Assembly: GCF_037176765.1 (NCBI RefSeq)
Contig: NC_090024.1
Location: 161,678,778-161,742,777, forward strand
From: Anolis sagrei
Taxonomy: Eukaryota; Chordata; Lepidosauria; Squamata; Anolidae
Reading direction: 5' to 3'
Length of the DNA stretch: 64,000 nucleotides
Shown: in pieces, positions 46,690 through 58,635 of the stretch
How the letters are laid out: every line of letters starts with the position of its first letter
Position numbering within the stretch: the first letter of the stretch is position 1
Notes under the pieces: model-generated
Databases searched by the model: none
What the model saw: the letters and a program-made list of their open reading frames with translations, nothing else
Told to the model about the DNA's origin: nothing
Program-made: the position numbers and the translations under genes

Positions 46690-47010
46690 GTGGCCAATCT
46701 TCCCTCTTTCTCTCCTTCTTTCCCTCCCTCCCTCCCTCCCTCCCTCCCTCCCTCCCTCCCTCCCTCCTTCCTTCCTTCCTTCCTTCCTTCCTTCCTTCCT
46801 TCCTTCCTTCCCATCTTTCCTTCTCCTCTTCTTTCTCTATCTCTTTCCTTCCTTCCCCCTTTTTCTTTCTCTTCTGCTGTCTCTCTTTTCTTTCCTTCCA
46901 TCTTTCCTTTTTCTTTCCTTTTCTTCTTCCTCTAACTTTCCTTCCTTCCCCCTGTTTCTTTACCTCCCTTTCTCTTTCTTCCTTCTTTCCTTCCTTCCTG
47001 TCTTTCCTAG
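46690..47010. repeat. Polypyrimidine tract (CCCT/CCTT/CTTT)n
   Basis: About 320 bp of almost pure C/T on the plus strand, starting with CCCTCCCT units, then CCTT units, then mixed. The long frames on both strands here are artefacts. Confidence 0.92.
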
Positions 47011-47084
47011 ATTTTGACAGGGCGGGAAGGGGCGGGGTGGGGTTTGGAGGTGGCCTGAAGTAAAAGGAGGTAAGATTGGGGCAG

Positions 47085-47270
47085 GGGAGTGATGGAGCGT
47101 GGGGTTGCGTGTGTGTATGCGGCGGCGGGGGGAGTGGGGTTGCGTGTGTGTGCGGCGGTGGGGGGAATGATGGAGCGTGGGGTTGCGTGTGTGTGTGCGG
47201 CGGCGGGGGGAGTGATGGAGCGTGGGGTTGCGTGTGTGCGTGCGGCAGAGGGGTGTGTGTGCGGGAAGCG
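47085..47270. repeat. G-rich minisatellite
   Basis: Three to four units of about 45-65 bp built on GATGGAGCGTGGGGTTGCGT and GTGTGCGGCGGCGGGGGG. Confidence 0.85.
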
Positions 47271-47380
47271 GCGCGGCGGGGCTTGGAGTGGGCATGGTTT
47301 CCGCAGAGGGAACGTTGGCCGGAAGGCCATGTGCGCGCGCGATGGAACTTGCGGCTGGGCGCCAATGCGCATGCTCAGTT

Positions 47381-48025
47381 GTTTTGCCGTTTTGTGAGTG
47401 TGTTGTGTTGTTTTTCATTTTGAGTAGATATGTTTGTACCTTGTGGGTTGTGTTATGGGAACGGGAATTTTGGTTAAGTTTCGTTGGAGGATTTTTGAGT
47501 TTTGTTGTTTTGCCGTTTTGTGAGTGTGTTGTTGTGTTGTTTTTCATTTTGAGTAGATATGTTTGTACCTTGTGGGTTGTATTATGGGCATGGGGATTTT
47601 GGTTAAGTTTCGTTGGGGGATTTTTGAGTTTTGTTGTTTTGCCGTTTTGTGAGTGTGTTGTTGTGTTGTTTTTCATTTTGAGTAGATATGTTTGTACCTT
47701 GTGGGTTGTGTTATGGGCACGGGGATTTTAGTTAAGTTTCGTTGGGGGATTTTTGAGTTTTGTTGTTTTGCCGTTTTGTGAGTATGTTGTTGTGTTGTTT
47801 TTCATTTTGAGTAGGTATGTTTGTACCTTGTGGGTTGTGTTATGGGCACGGGGATTTTGGTTAAGTTTCGTTGGAGGATTTTTGAGTTTTGTTGTTTTGC
47901 CGTTTTGTGAGTGTGTTGTTGTGTTGTTTTTCATTTTGAGTAGATATGTTTGTACCTTGTGGGTTGTGTTATGGGCATGGGAATTTTGGTTAAGTTTCGT
48001 TGGGGGGTTTTTGAGTTTTGTTTCC
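47381..48025. repeat. 129-bp tandem array, five units
   Basis: The word GTTTTGCCGTTTTGTGAG starts at 47381, 47507, 47636, 47765 and 47894: one spacing of 126 bp and then 129 bp each time. A partial sixth unit ends at about 48025, before CCTCGTTGGATGCCCCTAAC and a TATATATAGAT tail. Units are nearly identical. The block is flanked at the left by ATACTAGCTGTGCCCTGCC (46519), which may be the start of one compound element ending at 48060. Confidence 0.92.
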
Positions 48026-48679
48026 TCGTTGGATGCCCCTAACAAATTTATATATATAGATGATTTGAATGACAAGAAGATGGAGGAAGGAAAGTTCAGC
48101 TACAGTGACTTCTAATGATATATGGTGAAGACAAAGGCTAGCTTTAACCATCAATAATGTGAGGAAGACATTACATCATGTTATAGCTGGTACAAAGGAA
48201 CAGTTGGAGGGGATTTTTTAAAAAGTTGACTTCAAGTCTTTATTTTCCAAGGCATGTCAAAGTCACCAATTTGTCAGATAATCATTATGTGTTAACTCCC
48301 TGTGCAGCCTACCTTGTTCATCATATTTCCTGCTCTGCGAATAAAACGCCAGCTGTTATTTGTTTTACCTTGTATGTTTCAGGTAGTTTGATTGTTATCC
48401 AGTAACTTGTGAACATTCGGTGTCAGCCTGTTCAAATAATTTATTTCTCTGAGCCATAGATCACAGGTTCAAAACCTGTTTGCATGCCACCCATCAATGA
48501 TATCCTAGAAAGAATTTATTCCACCACTCTCCCAGGCCCATCTGATGAGGACAGGGCAGAAAGTCATGTTGTTGGTTGTTTCTAGGCTATGCAATACCCT
48601 GCCAAGGGAAACTCAGTTGGCTTCCTCTCTGTTCTCCCTTTGCAATCTGCTAATTTAAACAGGCCTTTTACTGGTTGGG

Positions 48680-49155
48680 ACCACCAGCATTGAAGCCATG
48701 ATTTTTTGCTATAAACTTTGCTGGACTGGTCACATTGACTGAATGCCCAAACACTGTCTCCCAAAGCAGTTTGTTTATGCTCAGCTCAAGAATGGAAAAC
48801 GGAATGTCGGTGGACAACAAAAGAGATTTAAAGATGAGCTTAACGCTAGCCCTAAAAAAATGTGAAATAAACACCAAGAACTGGGAAGCTCAGGGCCCCC
48901 TTGAACACTCTAACTGGAGGTCAGCTGTTACCAAGAGGGCTGTGGATTTTGAAGAGGCAAAAACAGAGGGTGAAAGGGAGAAAGTGCCAGGAGGAAGATG
49001 TGTCAAGGAAACCCTTCTCAGGACTACCTTCCATTTGGAAATCAATGTCCTCACCGCATGAAAGGCAATATGGCTGCAGAATAGGTCTCTACAGTCACTT
49101 GAAGACCCACTACAAAGACTTTACCCTTGGAAGACAATCATACTTGGCCACAGGG
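48680..49155 (+). mobile_element. LINE C-terminal remnant (RTE-like)
   Basis: Readable in shifting frames: YAQLKNGKRNVGGQQKRFKD, HSNWRSAVTKRAVDFEEAKT and RIGLYSHLKTHYKDFTLGRQ. The last is the C-terminal zinc-finger-like part of a non-LTR RT. Several frame changes. The clade call is tentative. Confidence 0.6.
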
Positions 49156-49604
49156 GATTGCCTATTATATGACTGGTTGAGATTAGAAAAATGTACAATG
49201 GATGTACTGTTTCTAAATATGTTTTTATATGATTTAAATGTTTTCAATGTTCTAATTTGACTGATTGGTTAATATTTTTAAAGCTTTGCTATTGCATACT
49301 GTGTTACCATTACATTGTTAGCCATTTTGATTAAGAAATGGAAAGAAAAGGCCATAAACATTGTTGACACTGTTATCCATGATTGGCTTTATTATAGGAA
49401 GTGTTTGGGATGGAATGAGACAGGATTCCTTTGCTTGAAATTGGACTAATTACATTTCATTCATTTTTCTTTTAGTATATTTTATTGCTATGTACATCTG
49501 CATGTGTGGTTCTGAGAACATTAATGAACTCATTCAGGAATCTAATCTTCCTGTGATATCCTCATTTAAGACAGATCAACAACCTCTTCATATGGGTATA
49601 AATT

Positions 49605-49871
49605 CAGTGGCGTGCCCCAATTTAGCCCTGGTCACCCACTGAGCCAGCTGGCTTCCATCAGATGATGCTGGCAAGGTGCCGTGGGTGAAGGTGGGCCACC
49701 AGGGCAACATGGGAGGGCTCCCGTGTTGCGGGAGCTGTGTGCACATGTGCTCACTTTTCACCCATCTGATCGCTCTCAGCTGGAGCTGAGTGATGCGAGA
49801 CATGGGGCGCTGGGTTCCCCACGTCCCTTTATGAAGTGGAGCACCTCCAGCCATCTGACAAGGGTGCAAGT
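49605..49871. mobile_element. hAT-like non-autonomous element, approximate 8-bp TSD
   Basis: Begins CAGTGGCGTGCC, a hAT-style end, and is flanked by TATAAATT (49597-49604) and TATAAATA (49872-49879), a 7-of-8 match. The right terminal repeat is worn. A related end (GGCATGCCACTG) lies at 39691. Confidence 0.5.
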
Positions 49872-49914
49872 TATAAATAACTACTATTTTTATATATAAT
49901 TTAGTTGTTTTTTT

Positions 49915-50270
49915 CTGGGCTCTGGGGAATTTCAGTTATTTTCTATAAGGATTTCTCCACATCCTTCAATCAAATGCTGAGGGTGGGTTACAAAATTTCA
50001 AATCATAACAAAATATATTCAAAGATATTGAAATATTTACAAACTAGCCAAATAAATATGCATCAACAAAGCTCAAACAAATTGAACAGCCAGGAAAAAA
50101 AAATGAAAAGTTCTGCTTACGTCCCTGGAGAGTGCATTCCAAAATCATGGTGCAAACACTAAGAAGGCTCTCTTGCTAGTGATCACCCACCTTATCTTAG
50201 ACACATAAAAAGGTTTCTGAAAATCACCTTATTGTAATGATGGATGCTGGAGAGGATAGTTCATTTGTGA
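49915..50270 (-). mobile_element. LINE-like interspersed repeat fragment
   Basis: Contains CAATCAAATGCTGAGGGTGG and GAAGGCTCTCTTGCTAGTGA, features shared with the inner part of the 54175-type repeat. Poorly preserved. Confidence 0.35.
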
Positions 50271-51894
50271 TCACAAGCTGTGGAAGCTGTTGACCACATT
50301 AAAGGTGAATACTTAATTTCCCACTGACATCTAGGGATCGTAGAAACTTGAATTTCCCATGTCCTGAATCATGCTGTTTGAATATTATATTGATGAGCCT
50401 TCTGCGAGACAACTAAATCTAAGAATGTTTACAAATTCATTTCTCTGAGAAGTCCTTTTTAGTACATTGTGCCTATGACATATTTCCATTAGGTTGTTGC
50501 TCTTTATGTTAGAGATAAACAGATTCCCACATGGCTCCATACCAAAAATGGAAAGATCACTACATTTCTGCATTTTACTACTATGGGCTGGAAAGCGGTG
50601 ATAAAGAGTAAGAGTTTAAAGTTGTAATAAAGTTAAGTAATAGGCACTTGAACAAAATCTTATTTTCTCGTATAATCATGCTGAAGATGTTTATATGTTC
50701 AGCATTCATTTTGTGTTAACACAGAATGTAGTACTGTTCCACTGAATAATGCCCAACTATAGTCTTTAAAATTAAAGAAAAAAACAAAGGAAAAGGCAAA
50801 GAATAAATGGAGATAACAAAAAAAGCATTTAATGATTATTTTTAAATTATTTTTAAAGTAAAATTATGTTTTGTTTTTTGAAATAATTCACAACATATAG
50901 ATAGAACAGGTTGATAAGAGAGCCATCAGCATCAACAGACATATAAAATACCACATGATTGAAGAGTGGCACAGGTTATAAACGTGGCAGCCTGCTCAGA
51001 GATAAAGAGAGGGAGAAGAGCGGGCATATCAATCAACTTAACAGAGAAGCTTCTGGAAACGGTGTGAGGTCAGGAAGGGGCAGGTAGTGTTGCCAGAAGC
51101 TATTGGAAGATTTCAAGTCTTGTGTAAGAAAAAGAAACTGTAGGCTATTTATTGAATTGGTACTTTCGACTGCAATGCTCAGAAACACAAGGATGTAATC
51201 TTGAAGAAGAGGTTAGAATCGGGCTGAGAAGCCACTGGCATCAAAGAGCAGTAACTAAATCTGACAAAGAGCAGTAGCAAAAACCAAAGACAATGACAAG
51301 TCTGTTTTGAGATTTAAAGTAAATTGTGTAAAGCTGTGACACTAGCCAGATTAGTCCCACATAAGGAGGAACACAAAGTGCACGAGGCAATAGTATTCAG
51401 CAAATGAATGCTTACCAGTCTAAATCTAATTTATCGGCTGCCTAAAGTATAACAACTCAGATTTGTATTTCCTTAGCTAGTTTAAAGTAGATGTTACAAA
51501 GCTAGAAAGGCTCTGAGTCATTTAGGAAAATGTTTGTATATAGTGCATATGTTGTATCTTATAATGGAGTGAGGTTTTATGGATGTGAGCATACTTGCTA
51601 GTTTATTAATTATTCTAAAAATTAGCTGGTTTTTCTCCTCTTTCTTCCCAGTCCATTTGAGAGCATTACCTTCTCATGCCTATTCACATCCAGAGAAAGT
51701 GATCTGATTTGCTATTGATGGTCTACTCATGTTCTCAGCCTGAATGCAACTCAGCACCATATACTCCATGGGTCCTCTACTTCCATCACCCTCCCAGACA
51801 AGTACAAAAGGGCTGTAGCCCAGTGATGTTTAACGTCCTTATTAATTACTTGGATGGTTTAGAGGGCATGCTTATCAAGTTTGAAGATGACACC

Positions 51895-51980
51895 TTACTT
51901 ACCTAATTAGGCGATCCTTCATTGCCCGAGTAGGATAATCCTCCAGGGTGGATCCGTAGGTGACTATGGAGCCCTATTCT
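51895..51980. mobile_element. 86-bp insertion in CR1 with 7-bp duplication
   Basis: TGACACC occurs at 51888-51894 and again at 51981-51987, on either side of 86 bp that is foreign to CR1; CR1 normally reads GACGACACCAAATTGGGAGG without a gap here. The inserted text (for example GCCCGAGTAGGATAATC) is not a family I can name. Confidence 0.7.
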
Positions 51981-52294
51981 TGACACCAAACTGGGAGGGT
52001 TAGCAATCACTTCAGGAAGCAGAATCAAAATTCAAAACAACCTTAACAGAAAGCAGGATCAAAATGAAAGAAATGAATTTCAACAGCTAGAAATGTGAGA
52101 TACTACACTTAGGCAGAAAAAATGAAATGCACAGATACAGGATAGGTGATACATGGGTTGACAACAGTACATGTGGAAAAAAGATCTTGAAGTCTTTATG
52201 GACAACAAGTTAAACATGAGCCAACAGTGTGATGCAACAGCTTTAAAAGCCAATGGGATTTTGGGCTGCATCAAAAGGAGTATAATGTCTAGAT

Positions 52295-52412
52295 CAGGCA
52301 TAGGCAAATTTCAGCCTTCCAGGTGTTTTGGAATACAACTCCCACAATTCCTAACAGCTGGTAGGGAGTTGTAGTTCAATACACCTGGAGGGGTGAAGTT
52401 TGCTCATGTGTG
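52295..52412. mobile_element. Palindromic hAT-type MITE inside CR1, 8-bp TSD
   Basis: A 118-bp near-perfect inverted repeat starting CAGGCATAGGCAAA and ending TTTGCTCATGTGTG, flanked by the 8-bp duplication GTCTAGAT (52287-52294 and 52413-52420). The intact CR1 at 3.15 kb reads GTCTAGATC at this site once, confirming a clean insertion. CAGG-type ends with an 8-bp duplication indicate hAT transposition. Half copies of the same family occur at 4914-4980 and about 22397-22466. Confidence 0.88.
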
Positions 52413-54172
52413 GTCTAGATCAAGGGAAGTCATGCTACCTCTCTAATCTGCTTTGGTCAGTCCTTGCCTGGAATAATGTGTCCAAGTCTAGGCACCACAA
52501 TTTAAGAGAGATATTGACAAGCTGGAATGTGTCCAGAGTAGGGTGACTAAAATGTTCAAAGGTTTGGAGGCCATGCCATATGAAGAGTGTCTTAAAGAGC
52601 TGGGTATATTTAGCCTGCAGAAGAAAAGGCTGAGAGGAAACATGATAGCCATGTATAAATATGTGAAAGGATGACATAAAGAAGAGGGGGCAGGCTTGTT
52701 TTCTGCTGCCCTGGGCACTAGGGCTCTGAGCAATGGGTTCAAATTGTGGAAAAGGAGATCCTACCTCAACATTATGAAGAATTTCCTGACCATGAGAACT
52801 GTTCAGCAGTGGAACTCTGCCCCAGAGTGTGGTGAAAGATCTCAAGAACTAGAAAAACATCCCTCAAGTGGTGGCACGGAGCCCACAAACCCTAGCAACA
52901 GCATGGAGGCTATAGAAAGTCCCTGCATATCATGTGTGCTGATGTAGGTCTTCCTTGTCACAGCATTGGAATTTTTATGTTTTAGGCTACCACTCTCGGG
53001 ATAGTGAATTCTAGGTTGAGAAACTCCAACATTTAGGACAAAAAAGTTTTTTTCCCCAGACTGTTAAAAAAAATCAAAGGAGAGTCATGCAAATAGAGGC
53101 TAGGTTTAGCACAAATAAATTAGAAAATCCTTAAAAGATGCTCTTCAAAAAGGGAGAAAGAAAGAAGCAGTTGAAGAGAGAATTAACTGAGCTTGAATGA
53201 TGAAGGACAAAGATCAGGATTCTTACATTTACAAACAAACTCCTATAAATAAAGAGATTGTTTATTATGTGAATGGGGTGTATTTCATACTGCTATAATT
53301 TCTATCAGACTTCAACCTGTTGGGGTGTATGCATAATAAACTCTTATTTTTCAGATACAAGTTTACAAAAAGAATGAATCTGAATTACTGGAATCCCAAT
53401 GTTCTATTTAATATTCCAGTTCTATAAAGCATGCAAAGTTTACGTGTTACTCTTGTGGTTAAAGCTGATGAATAAGAATTTGCATGAAAGACGGCTGGAA
53501 TGAAAAAGCTTTGGATGATTACAGAAAGACATTCTGTAATACCTGTAATGGGAAAAGGATTTAGTTTATGAGGCTGACTGTTAGGACTACAAAGGTAAGC
53601 GTACATGTGTTTTTATATTGAAGTGCTCTTCATTTAACCCGAAAAAGTAGCCAAAGAAAAGCGTTAAATCAAATGACCCAATCCAACTAAGCAGCATAAA
53701 CGCTTGGAAAGAGGCTCCTGCATGTTTATCTTTGGATGGCTGACAAACTACATATGCAAACAAATGCTGCACACAATATTCCTAGACTTAATCAAATGGC
53801 CTGAGCTTGGTGTGCCAAGTGTGAGGCAGAAAACTGACTAATAAGGCCAAACTGGTTTTTCAGAAGAGGTTAAGTTTAATTGCTCCCCAAATAGCTGATT
53901 GACAGGTTCACTGTTACATCATATCATAGCATTACAGATCTGCATCCTTGGGTGCTGAACATGGACATAGGTGGGTGAAAATGAACATAGAAGTATCAGC
54001 AACAGTTCATTTAAAATTGTTTTTATTGAGTGATGTACATTTACAGTGATATACATTTACAAATAGAACACACAACATATAGAGACAGTTACAAAAACAG
54101 TAGACAATATACTCTCTCCATCCCCACTTCCGTGCAGCATCCTTAAAGTAAACTTTTCTTTCAAAGATATGC

Positions 54173-54174
<2 letters not shown>

Positions 54175-54217
<43 letters not shown>

Positions 54218-54440
54218 TTATTTCTAGATCACCCTCTCTTCCTGAAGGGACTCAGGGCAATTTACACATACAAAATGCAAGCATTCAATGCCTCAGGTGA
54301 ATACAAACATATCAAAATAATACACAATAAAGCAACACAAATAACAGTGAACTTACAACAAAGAATTGAGCATTGTGATGAAAAATAAAACAAAACAATC
54401 CAATAAGATATACTTAATTAAAACATAAATAAACATACGT
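54175..54440 (-). mobile_element. LINE-like 3' tail with AAT microsatellite
   Basis: (AAT)n at 54172-54218 followed by TTTATTTCTAGATCACCCTC, GAAGGGACTCAGGGCAATTT and ATGCAAGCATTCAATGCC. Same family as 6218-6500. Confidence 0.55.
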
Positions 54441-54724
54441 CGATCAGCTGCCATTTTTACCTCAAAGTCTTTTTATGTAAAATTGAAGACACAACATTAA
54501 CTAAGCCAGTGGACACCTTAGTGTTCTGCTTGAAAATTAAATTACTAGATTAACTTCTATATGGTTTTCCTTTTATAGAATCATCCTGTTCATTCAAACT
54601 TTATTTTCCATGTCAATTATAATGAAGAAATTTACAAATGTTAATACAATTTTGATATTCTGGAATTTTTAAAGCATAATACACTTTATAAGGGATGATA
54701 CCTGTCATATTTGAGGTAAGCAGG

Positions 54725-54880
54725 GCTTTTTTTAATCATGTCAGAAGTAACCTGAAAAATTGCTAGTCACTTCTGATGTGAGAGAATTGGCCATCTGCAG
54801 AGACATTGCCTGGGGTGCCTGGATGTGTTACCATCCTGTGGGAGGCTTCTCTCATGTCCCCGCATGGGAAGGTGGAGTAA
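54725..54880 (-). mobile_element. tRNA SINE 3' fragment (second family)
   Basis: Reverse complement of the same SINE: poly-T then AATCATGTCAGAAGTAACC, CACTTCTGATGTGAGAGAAT and CTCTCATGTCCCCGCATGGG. Confidence 0.8.
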
Positions 54881-56299
54881 ATAAGCAAACACGTGTAACA
54901 CGTACACTAGCCATCTCAGTTATTTATTTATCTTGTCAGGAGCGAACCAAAACAGTTGTATTGCATTAATGCCACCTCAGTGAAAATACAAGATTGCAAC
55001 ATACTGGTTTTAACTTTGAGAGAACAGCGGCGTGGGGCACTGCACTTTTTTGAAACTATAAAATCAATGATAGTCTAGTATTTGGTACATCAAATAACTT
55101 GGTTTATGACATTTTCTCTCTCTTTGCCTTACATATGCACAAACAGAAAACCTCAGACAGAGCTAGATATTCACTGACTTATGCATATATTCATAACTCT
55201 GAACTTAAACAAAAATTACCATAGTTAGAACACCTAGGTGTTTTTGTATGTGTGAGAGTGTGTAGGTATGCAATTTCCTTAATAACAAATAACATAAATT
55301 AGACTGAAGATGTACAAAAATCCTATTAACAGTAAATAGGAAATTAGGATGCAAGGGGAATTGACATTTAAGAAGGAAAGGAAATGAGAAAAGGAGTAGT
55401 CTTAAATAAGGAATGAAGGAATGAGAAGTATAAAAAATCATACAAGCAAAATGCAAACACTTACACAAATTAGCAAAGAGCTGAGAGACTCGGGGAAGAG
55501 CTTTTAGTATGTTGCTTCAAAGACCTTCAAATACTGATTGTGGAATGAAGAAATTTTGAGGAAAGATTAGAAAATGTCCATACTACAAATGAACAGACTT
55601 GTGGGTAAATAACTTTATTGCTTTCATATCTGGACACCAGCAGACTAGCCAAAACCTGTGTTTTGCTTATTGGAATTTATAGCCAGAATCTCAATTTGCA
55701 TCTTTCTCTATACTATCTATATCCCATCCGCACAATGATGTAACTGTGCTCAAATACCTGTTGTTCTAATATCACATCAGTGCATCTGGAAAAATGGGCA
55801 GAAATCTAGAAAACCTCATGTTGAAATAGATGATCTTTATTGATTCTGCTAGATTTGTCTCCCCCTTTTCTTTTAAATGAATGCCAACTTTATTCTCAAA
55901 ATAACAGCTACAGAGGGGTGTTTTTAACACCAAAGAATTTGCTCTTAAATTTTAACATGTAAAAATAATGAAAAATATTTTCCAGTATGTAGAGGAATTG
56001 CGTTGTTTTACATAAGAATTTACACACACATTATTTCTGCGCTTATATGAAAAGATAAGATTCCTATAAATATTACCCAAATCCATTCTTGGGCCAGTAA
56101 CATTTAAGCAAGCTTTAGAATCCCTTCTGCAATCTCCTTTACTGCCACAATCTTTTTTGGAAGCTGCAATTGGATATTGGGTAGAACCCCTTTCTTCAGC
56201 AAGATAACAGCTGCTGAGCAAAATATCCCCCAAACTAAAAATTCCTTCTAAATTTATGTTTGAACTGAAGTCACGATAACTCTGAGGTAGAAGTTAATT

Positions 56300-58635
56300 T
56301 TTTGGATTGGCCTGCATCATGCTGGATGACCAGGGCTACCTGGAGAGAAAAAAATGGTCCCTACTTTCTCAGCTCCTGTGTATATTACTAGACCCTTCCT
56401 TGACTGCACTAGAGCACAGTTCCTTTTGGAGGAAGGAGCCCCATCTGCTTCAGGCCCACAAAACCTCTACTCAGCCCTCTGGATCATCTCCTTTATTGCC
56501 TGCTACTGCCACCATTCAATATGCAAAGAACTGCCCAGCTGAGCTGTTTCAAGTGATCAGAGGGCTATTACATACTGACCTGCTGTGAAGAATTTGCATG
56601 GCACTTTGCAGATAGTCACTCAGATCTCTTCTGGTGTGGATGCTGTCATTGATACAGTTCCAATGAATGTAACGATATAATTAACTGCTTATCCAGTGTT
56701 GATGGATATCTTTCAATTTGTTCAGCCTGAGGATGTGGAAAGACTCATTGGAGTGGTGAGAGCTACCACATTTACTCTAGATCCTTGCCCTTCCTGGCTG
56801 ATCAAACAGGCCAGAGGGGGGCTGGCACAGTGGGTGAAGGCTGTGAGTCAATGCCTCCTTGGAACAAGGCAGTATTCCAACTTGCTTAAAGGAGGCAGTT
56901 GTGAGATCTATATTAAAGGCATCCCCGAACCTCTTCATATTGGATAACTATTGGCCAGTGTCCAACCTTCCCTTTTTGAGCAAGGTTTTGGAGATGTGGT
57001 GGCCTTCTAACTCCAGGGCTTTTTGGATTAAACAGATTATCTAGATCCATTTCAATCTGTTTTCAGGCCTGGCTATGGAAAAAAGACAGCTTTAATCACT
57101 TTGGTGGATGACCTACAAAGAGAGTTGGACAGGGGGAGTGTGTTCCTTTTGGTTCCCCTGAATCTCTCGGCGACTTTTGATACCATCAGCCATGGTATCC
57201 TCCTGGGCCATCTAGCTGGGATGGGCCTGTGAGGCACAGTTTTACAGTGGCCCTGTTCCTTCCTGGAGGGCTGTACCCAGAAGGTGGTGCTGAGGGACTC
57301 TTGTTTAAACCCCTGGCCATTGTCCTGTGGGATTCCTCATGGTTCTGTTTTGTCTCCCATGCTGTTTACTATGTACATGAAACCGCTGGGAGAGGTCATC
57401 TGGAGTTCTGGAGTGTAGTGCCACCTATATGCAGATGACATCCAACTTGACTACTTCTTCCCCCATAAAGCCAAGGAAGCTGTCCTGACCCTAAACCAGT
57501 GTCTGCCATTGGTAATGGACTGGATGAGGACAAAAAAATTGAAACTTAATGCAGACCAGACAGAGGTGTTCCTGGTTAGTGTGGAGGCAAATCAGGGAAA
57601 AGGGATCTAGCCTATATTAGATGGAATTACACTCCGCCCCAAAGACACAGTTCTGTAGTTTGGTGATCCTCCTGGACTCAGCATTGAACCTAGAGGCCTA
57701 GGCATCTGTGGTGGCCAGGGCATTGGACAATTAAAAGTTTTGTGCCAACTGTGCCTGTTGCTCGAGATGCTGGATCCGGCCACAGTGGTACATGTCTTAG
57801 TTACATCCCATCTGGATTACTGTAATGCACTCTATGTGGATTACCTTTGAAGTATGTTTGGAAATTTGGCTGGTGCAAAGAGCTGCAGCCAGGTTGCTAA
57901 CTGGGACTGGATACAGGGAGCTGACAACCTCACTGTTGCAGCAGCTCTACTGGTTGCCAATTTGTTTCCAGGCACAATTTGAAGTGCCATGACCTTTAAA
58001 AGTCCCATATGGCCCAGGCTATTTGGCTGACCGCATCTCCTTATATAAGCCTGCTTGGGCCCTGGGGTCTTCAGTAGAGTCTCTTCTCTGGGGTCCCTTC
58101 TACATAGCTCTGTATCTCAGAACATCAAGGCAGAAAATCCCATATTATCTGAGTGTGGACTCAGATAAACCAGTTGTGGGATTTTCTGCCTTGATATTCT
58201 GGGATATAGTGCTGTGTTGAAGGGTCCTTGGTCCCACCTCCACCACAAGCTCAGTTACTGGGAACAAGAGAGAGCCTTCTCAGTGCCTGCCTTGCAACTC
58301 TAGAACTTCCTGCTCATGGAAACCAGAATGGACCCCTCCCTACTATTCTTCTGTCAGCAGGCTAAAACCTTGTTATTCAGACAAGCTTTTAAACGTTTTA
58401 AAGATCAAGTCAAGGGTATTGTGATTTTAGCTTTGAGTATGTTTTAAATCAGTTTTTAATTTTTACTGATTTTAGCTGTGTATTTTTAATACCATTGATA
58501 TTTAATACTGCTTTAAATGTTTGTATATTTGTAGATTTTAAATTGTATTGAAATGCTTTTAATGTAAGCCACTTTGAGTCTCATTTGTGGAGAGAAAAAG
58601 TGGTGTATAAATCAAAATGATAATGATAATAATCT
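56300..58635 (+). mobile_element. L2-clade LINE, 2.3 kb, decayed
   Basis: Long L2-type remnant. Recognisable RT text includes LVDDLQRELDRGSVFLLVPL, SATFDTISHGILLGHLAGMG, CGIPHGSVLSPMLFTMYMKP, CHLYADDIQL and WMRTKKLKLNADQTEVFLVS. It ends with the L2-like 3' sequence (AAGCCACTTTGAGTCTC...GGTGTATAAATC) and ATGATAATGATAAT repeats. Many stops and frame changes. A palindromic MITE interrupts it at 58091-58227. The 5' limit is approximate. Confidence 0.85.
58091..58227. mobile_element. Palindromic MITE inserted in L2
   Basis: Inverted-repeat element beginning GGGTCCCTTCTACATAGC and ending GCTGTGTTGAAGGGTCC, with a long palindromic core (GGCAGAAAATCCCA / TGGGATTTTCTGCC). It interrupts the 3' region of the L2 copy. 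The same family occurs at 59085-59202 and 43846-43975. Confidence 0.75.

Larger units (their letters stand above)
46515..48060 (+). mobile_element. Compound repeat-rich element, family unknown
   Basis: From ATACTAGCTGTGCCCTGCCA to AAATTTATATATATAGAT, enclosing the pyrimidine tract, the G-rich minisatellite and the 129-bp array. I recall similar ends in squamate genomes but cannot give a family. No coding domain. Confidence 0.4.
51790..52840 (+). mobile_element. CR1 LINE, old copy interrupted by two insertions
   Basis: A decayed CR1 reading from VPQGS..LFN-like sequence (51.79 kb), through NKLNMSQQCD and LKANGILGCIKRSIMSRS, to ALSNGFKLWKR (52.7 kb). It is broken by many stops and frame changes. 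Two later insertions sit inside it with target duplications: an 86-bp segment (51895-51980) and a 118-bp hAT MITE (52295-52412). Confidence 0.85.

Noticed and set aside
46613-47365. Minus-strand 250-codon frame rich in Glu-Gly-Arg-Lys and Pro-Pro-His-Thr
   Set aside because: It is a translation of the pyrimidine tract and the G-rich minisatellite, not a gene.
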